DNA from: Akkermansiaceae bacterium
GTDB taxonomy: Bacteria > Verrucomicrobiota > Verrucomicrobiia > Verrucomicrobiales > Akkermansiaceae
Assembly: GCA_029287105.1 (NCBI GenBank)
Contig: JARFRT010000003.1
Location: 1-8,611, forward strand
Direction: 5' to 3'
DNA: 8,611 nucleotides
The position numbers were made by a program, and so were the translations under genes. How positions within the stretch are numbered: the first letter of the stretch is position 1; every line of letters starts with the position of its first letter. Shown here in pieces: positions 5,301-8,611 of the stretch. Under the pieces are notes generated by a model. The model was not told where the DNA came from, searched no databases, and worked only from the letters and a program-made list of their open reading frames with translations.

Positions 5301-6916
5301 ACTTTTGTGGACATGAAGACTGGGACGCCTTGGATCATCTGATCCAGGATTTGGAGGACGGGGTGATCACGCAGGAGCGCCGGGCGGTGTTGATGGATTG
5401 GATGCGTGCGCACGCGCCGGTGCGTGACCGCTACCTTCGGTATACTGAAATGGTGGCTCTGTTACAGGATTCGGCTCAAAGCCGGGCAGAGCTGGGGACG
5501 ATTCCGGTGAGTCAGGAGATGTTGAGGATGGAGCGCCGCAGGAGTGCGAAAGGTGCCGTTATTTATGGTCTCGCTGCGGTTCTGCTCATCAGCCTCGGGA
5601 TGCTTGCTTTCCATGTCAGTCAGCGGCCTATGCGCGAGGATGCCGGCATTGTGCTCGAGAGCTCTGACGGTGCCTCCTTTTCCGTGGAGTATTCTGAGCG
5701 CGATGACAAGCAGGGCCGTCGCAGTGAAAATAACCTGCAAACGGGCGATCGGATTACGCTTGATCACGGGTTGGTGCAGTTCACCTTCCCCTCCGGCGTC
5801 GAGGCGATTGTCGAGGGTCCGTCGCATTTGGTTCTTACCTCGGAGTTGTCTGTGAAAATGGACGGTGGCCAGGGGTGGTTCCGGGTGCCTCAGGCCGGGC
5901 ACGGGGTTGCCGTCCAGACCAGTCGGGTCAAGGTGATCGACCTCGGCACGGAGTTCGGCGTCCGGTTTGATGACAAGGGTGCGTTGCAAGTGCACGTCGC
6001 CAAGGGCAAGGTGGAGGTTGATCCCGTGGTGCCGGGCTTGCAGGATGTGGCGCTGGTTCAGGGCGAGGCCATGTCCTTTGATGAATCCAGTAGAGGCACT
6101 CCAATCAAGGCCATGGCGAGCCTGTTCCAGACGAAGTTCACGACCGGGATTCCTTACCTGCATTGGTCGTTTGACCGGCTTGACGACGGAGGGTTTCCGG
6201 CCGAGGGCACCATCTCAGGTGCCAGCGAATATCAGGCGAAACTCCGGAATCTGAACGGGAAAGCCGGTTCGGTGAATGGCCGGGTGAGTCATGCGGATTG
6301 CCTGACGGACGGGCCGTTTGGCAAGGCATTTTCGATGAAGGGCAGCGGACTTTTTGCCCAGACTTCCTTCCCTGGCATCGGGGGCACCCAGCCACGCACT
6401 GTGGCCTTTTGGGTGAGACACCGTGTCGGTCGCGCTTACATGGATGGCATACCCTATTGTACCTGGGGAAACCCGGCGCCGGGGCAGGGGTGGGGGGTTT
6501 CCATGCACCGACAGAATGCCTTGACCTTGTCCACCTTCAATGGCAGCTCCCGCTGCAATACCGCGATTTACTCGTCCCGTCTTCCCGATCGCTGGGTTCA
6601 CGCCGCCAGTGTCTACACGGGCAAGAAAACGGCCGGCGGATACCCGGAGATCCTGCATTACATCGACGGTGAACGGCAACCGGGTGAGCAGGCATACAAC
6701 TGGCCAGAGAAACGATACAAGTCGGTCACCATCAATACCGATATTTTCTCGGATGCGGCGGCCCCCCTGAGGATCGGGGCCAAGCTCGGAGCGAAACACG
6801 ACGCCCAAGCCGCCGATGGCGATCTGGATGAACTCTACCTCTTTCGGGGAGCTCTTAATGAGACGCAAATCCGGCAACTGATGGAGGAGAACCGGGTGGA
6901 TACAGGGGCGCACTAG
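5297..6916 (+). CDS. FecR-domain membrane protein with C-terminal LamG-like domain (probable anti-sigma regulator)
   Basis: The product has 539 residues. Residues 1-85 are cytoplasmic and resemble the short anti-sigma-like head of FecR proteins: LIQDLEDGVITQERRAVL (15-32), then RDRYLRYTEMVALL. One membrane helix lies at about 87-106 with a basic flank before it (RMERRRSAKG), giving an N-in topology. The FecR domain covers about 118-262; its hallmark is VAVQTSRVKVIDLGTEFGV (204-222), followed by VHVAKGKVEV. A LamG/concanavalin-A-like jellyroll covers about 285-522, with LHWSFDRLDDGG at the start, FWVRHRVG near 371, RWVHAASVY near 432, YIDGE near 455, and LDELYLFRGALNETQIRQLM near the end. The LamG part should therefore sit outside the inner membrane and may bind a glycan or protein. 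The coupled sigma factor is its obvious partner. No TonB-dependent receptor gene is nearby, unlike the classic FecI/FecR arrangement, so the signal and its receptor are unknown. Confidence 0.9.
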   Translation: MNFCGHEDWDALDHLIQDLEDGVITQERRAVLMDWMRAHAPVRDRYLRYTEMVALLQDSAQSRAELGTIPVSQEMLRMERRRSAKGAVIYGLAAVLLISLGMLAFHVSQRPMREDAGIVLESSDGASFSVEYSERDDKQGRRSENNLQTGDRITLDHGLVQFTFPSGVEAIVEGPSHLVLTSELSVKMDGGQGWFRVPQAGHGVAVQTSRVKVIDLGTEFGVRFDDKGALQVHVAKGKVEVDPVVPGLQDVALVQGEAMSFDESSRGTPIKAMASLFQTKFTTGIPYLHWSFDRLDDGGFPAEGTISGASEYQAKLRNLNGKAGSVNGRVSHADCLTDGPFGKAFSMKGSGLFAQTSFPGIGGTQPRTVAFWVRHRVGRAYMDGIPYCTWGNPAPGQGWGVSMHRQNALTLSTFNGSSRCNTAIYSSRLPDRWVHAASVYTGKKTAGGYPEILHYIDGERQPGEQAYNWPEKRYKSVTINTDIFSDAAAPLRIGAKLGAKHDAQAADGDLDELYLFRGALNETQIRQLMEENRVDTGAH

Positions 6917-6983
6917 GCTCAGGAAAAGGGGCGCTTGAGGGTTACGGGTTGTTCGCACCCCGCGCCTGTTGAAACGACGAAAT

Positions 6984-7046
6984 ACCGAGGGGGATAAACT
7001 CCAAAGACCAAGGGGGATAAGCTCCAAACTCCAAATACCAAATAAG
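6984..7046. repeat. 23-nt tandem repeat plus inverted heptamer module
   Basis: Two 23-nt units (6984-7006 and 7007-7029) match at 20 of 23 positions and share the cores GAGGGGGATAA or AAGGGGGATAA followed by CTCCAAA. The stretch then reads CTCCAAATACC (7029-7039), the exact reverse complement of GGTATTTGGAG found in the other gaps. ACCAAGGGGGA at 7007-7017 also recurs at 1626-1636. It lies 3' of the FecR/LamG gene. The DNA from 6917 to 6983 holds nothing recognised. Confidence 0.75.
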
Positions 7047-7054
7047 AAAGACTA

Positions 7055-7198
7055 GCTACTTCACCTATCCTTCGCTGTGGACAGGAGTGTCCACTCTCCC
7101 TATTTCAACCCGCTGCGCGGGCCTAGGGAGGAGGGACACTCCTGTCCCTCGGCAACCCAAGCCCTTCCGTGTATTCCGTGGTTCTCAAATGAAGTAGC
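7055..7198. repeat. 144-bp nested palindromic, MITE-like element
   Basis: The ends are perfect 9-bp inverted repeats: GCTACTTCA (7055-7063) and TGAAGTAGC (7190-7198). Inside are GGACAGGAGTGTCC (7079-7092) and its exact reverse complement (7134-7147), then CTCCCTA (7096-7102) with TAGGGAG (7124-7130), then CCCGC (7109-7113) with GCGGG (7117-7121) around a 3-nt loop. Each 14-nt arm is itself partly palindromic (GGACA with TGTCC). No open frame for a transposase is present and no clear target duplication was seen. It lies between two convergent genes, so it may also act as a bidirectional transcription barrier, though no T-run follows the stem. From 7199 to 7231 nothing was recognised. Confidence 0.7.
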
Positions 7199-7231
7199 AA
7201 TCCAAGCCCCCAACATAATTCGCGGTTGTTC

Positions 7232-8548
7232 CTACGACCCGCTGGTCAGGCCGAGCAGGCCGGGGAGCCAGAGGGAGAGTTGCGGGAAGAGGCTGACGAT
7301 GGCCAGGGCGACGATCATGGCGATGAAAAGCGGGATCAGGTAGGGGGTGACTTTGGCCAGGGTTGTTTTGCCGACGCTGCACCCGACAAAGAGGGAGGTT
7401 CCGACCGGGGGGCTGCAGAGGCCGATGCTGAGGTTGGCCACCATGATCATGCCAAAGTGGATGGGGTCGATGCCAAGCCTGATGGCGACGGGAAGAAAGA
7501 TCGGCGTGAAAATAAGGATGGCCGGCGTCATATCCATAAACGCGCCGACAAAGAGCAATAGGACGTTGATCAACAACAGCAGGACGATCTTGTTGTCGGA
7601 GATGGATAGCAGGGCGTGGCTGACGCTTTGCGGGATCTCCTGGTAGGTCAAAAGCCAGGACATGGCCATGGATGCGCCGATGAGGAACATCACGATGGAG
7701 GTCGTTTTGGCACAGCGCAGGAGCAGCGCGGGAAGTTCCCGGATCTTGACCTGGCGGTAGAGGATGACGGCGAGAAAGAAGGCCCAGGCGACGGCAATGG
7801 CCGCGGCTTCGGTCGGGGTGAAAATGCCGGCAAGGATTCCGCCGAGCACGATGATGACCAGCAGCAGGCTGAGGATGGCGCGTTTGAACGAAACCAGGAT
7901 CGCGGCCAGGCTCCTTTTCTCGCCGCCGCCGTAGCCTTTTTTGCTGGCGATGTAGCCGCCCACAACCATCAGGCAAATGCCAAACAGCAGGCCGGGCAGG
8001 ATGCCGGCAACAAACATGGCGGGGATCGACACCCCGCCGGCGACGATGGCATAAACGATCACCGCATTGCTGGGCGGCAGCATCAGCCCGGTGATGGCAG
8101 AGGTGGTGGTCAGGGCGACATTGAAATCCCGGTCGTAGCCCTTGCGGTTCATTTCCGGGATCATCATCCCCCCGACCGATGACACTGCGGCGGCGGCTGA
8201 GCCGGAAATGGAGCCGAACAGCATACAGGCGAGCACGTTGACGTAGGCGAGCCCGCCGGGGAGCCGGCCGACGATGGCGGCGACGAAGTCGACCAACCGG
8301 GTGGCGATGCCGCCGCTGCCCATGAGCAGGCCGGAAAAGATGAAAAACGGGATGGCGAGCAGCGGGAAGCTATCGATGCCGGTGACCATTTTTTGCGCGA
8401 TGATGACCTCGCCGGGCAGGTCGTTGCCGGAGAGATTCAGGCAGGCCAGCCCGGCAAGCGTGGCGAGCGCGATGCAGTGGGCCACCGGCAGGTTGAGTAC
8501 CAGCAGGCCGACAAAGGTGACGACCAGGATGAGTGCGGTAAGGTCCAT
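7232..8548 (-). CDS. dctM: TRAP transporter large membrane subunit (DctM family)
   Basis: The product has 438 residues, the normal DctM length, and is strongly hydrophobic with about 11-13 membrane segments. Family motifs are intact: FPLLAIPFFIFSG (61-73), FGSISGSAAAAVSSVG (111-126), LPPSN (157-161), FTPTEAAA (243-250), FMDMTPAILIFTPIFLPV (337-354) and SPPVGTSLFV (379-388). The protein is the ion-coupled translocation subunit of a tripartite ATP-independent transporter, usually driven by sodium and serving carboxylates such as C4-dicarboxylates, sialic acid or sugar acids. The substrate cannot be told from this subunit. The ATG at 8546-8548 overlaps by 1 nt the stop of the upstream partial gene, the usual small-subunit/large-subunit arrangement. 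No solute-binding protein gene follows; the next gene is convergent, so the binding protein must be upstream of the window or elsewhere. No Shine-Dalgarno site is seen. Confidence 0.97.
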   Translation of the reverse strand: MDLTALILVVTFVGLLVLNLPVAHCIALATLAGLACLNLSGNDLPGEVIIAQKMVTGIDSFPLLAIPFFIFSGLLMGSGGIATRLVDFVAAIVGRLPGGLAYVNVLACMLFGSISGSAAAAVSSVGGMMIPEMNRKGYDRDFNVALTTTSAITGLMLPPSNAVIVYAIVAGGVSIPAMFVAGILPGLLFGICLMVVGGYIASKKGYGGGEKRSLAAILVSFKRAILSLLLVIIVLGGILAGIFTPTEAAAIAVAWAFFLAVILYRQVKIRELPALLLRCAKTTSIVMFLIGASMAMSWLLTYQEIPQSVSHALLSISDNKIVLLLLINVLLLFVGAFMDMTPAILIFTPIFLPVAIRLGIDPIHFGMIMVANLSIGLCSPPVGTSLFVGCSVGKTTLAKVTPYLIPLFIAMIVALAIVSLFPQLSLWLPGLLGLTSGS

Positions 8549-8611
8549 TATTCAGTGTCGGTTAGTAATGGTTTCTCGTTGACGGCTTCGAGCAGGAATT
8601 CGATGGCAAAG
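8548..8611 (-). CDS. dctQ: C-terminal fragment, probable TRAP transporter small subunit (DctQ)
   Basis: Only the last 20 codons and the TAA stop (8548-8550) lie in the window; the gene begins beyond the right edge. The visible end starts FAIEFLLEAV and closes with PLLTDTE. A short amphipathic end with little conserved sequence is normal for DctQ. The call rests mainly on context: the stop overlaps the dctM start by 1 nt (TAATG), the usual dctQ-dctM junction. A fused or unrelated upstream gene cannot be excluded. Confidence 0.6.
   Translation of the reverse strand, partial: FAIEFLLEAVNEKPLLTDTE

Noticed and set aside
5297..6916. FecR/LamG protein as a secreted sialidase or glycosidase
   Set aside because: Only a jellyroll LamG-type domain is visible, with no catalytic motif, and the FecR hallmark plus the coupled sigma factor favour a regulatory role.
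1652..6947. Shared 9-mer GGGTTACGG at 1652-1660 and 6939-6947
   Set aside because: Flanking bases differ and a single 9-mer match over this length can occur by chance; it was not counted as part of the repeat family.
6215..7027. Minus-strand open frame of 270 codons
   Set aside because: It is antisense to the FecR/LamG gene and starts inside the 23-nt repeat. Its translation shows no recognisable family.
7079..7147. Intrinsic terminator
   Set aside because: The stem is strong, but no run of T follows on either strand. Only a possible barrier role is mentioned.
7616..8182. Plus-strand open frame of 188 codons
   Set aside because: It is antisense to dctM; the D, G, H and Q-rich product is what the reverse strand of a hydrophobic membrane gene gives.

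Overview
The window looks like chromosomal DNA of a GC-rich bacterium, most likely a member of the Verrucomicrobiota or a relative in the PVC group. This is inferred from three things: an ECF sigma factor paired with a FecR-domain protein that ends in a LamG/concanavalin-like domain; a DUF58, DUF4381-like, BatA-like, BatB/TPR gene row; and intergenic gaps filled with short-period repeats. No rRNA, tRNA, CRISPR array, transposase or phage gene was seen.

Layout. (i) 1-4352, minus strand: a von Willebrand factor A (VWA) gene row of the 'Bat' (Bacteroides aerotolerance) type, read from right to left. It runs DUF58 protein (3462-4352), small membrane protein resembling DUF4381 (2717-3166, probably longer at its N-terminus), BatA-like VWA protein (1722-2720), and a BatB-like VWA protein fused to a TPR/BatC-like tail (from 1590, leaving the window at base 1). 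All three VWA proteins keep a DxSxS metal-site motif. The MoxR-type AAA+ ATPase that usually leads such rows is not present. (ii) 4353-4724: divergent intergenic region with a 13-unit octamer array. (iii) 4725-6916, plus strand: ECF-type sigma factor overlapping by 4 nt a membrane-anchored FecR/LamG protein, a probable sigma/anti-sigma signalling pair. (iv) 6917-7231: convergent gap with a 23-nt tandem repeat and a 144-bp nested palindromic, MITE-like element. (v) 7232-8611, minus strand: TRAP transporter large membrane subunit (dctM) preceded by the last 20 codons of what is probably its small subunit (dctQ).

How the genes work together. The Bat row probably encodes a membrane-associated VWA complex with both periplasmic and cytoplasmic parts; its exact function is not known even in better-studied bacteria. 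The sigma/FecR pair probably couples an extracytoplasmic cue to transcription. The TRAP genes probably import a carboxylate-type substrate with a binding protein encoded outside the window.

The least explained part of the window is its intergenic DNA. All four larger gaps share the 11-mer GGTATTTGGAG inside 7-nt-period arrays. Two of them also carry an 8-nt-period family (GTCGGGAA and similar units), one array directly upstream of the DUF58 gene and one inside the open frame upstream of the small membrane gene, where no normal start codon can be found.
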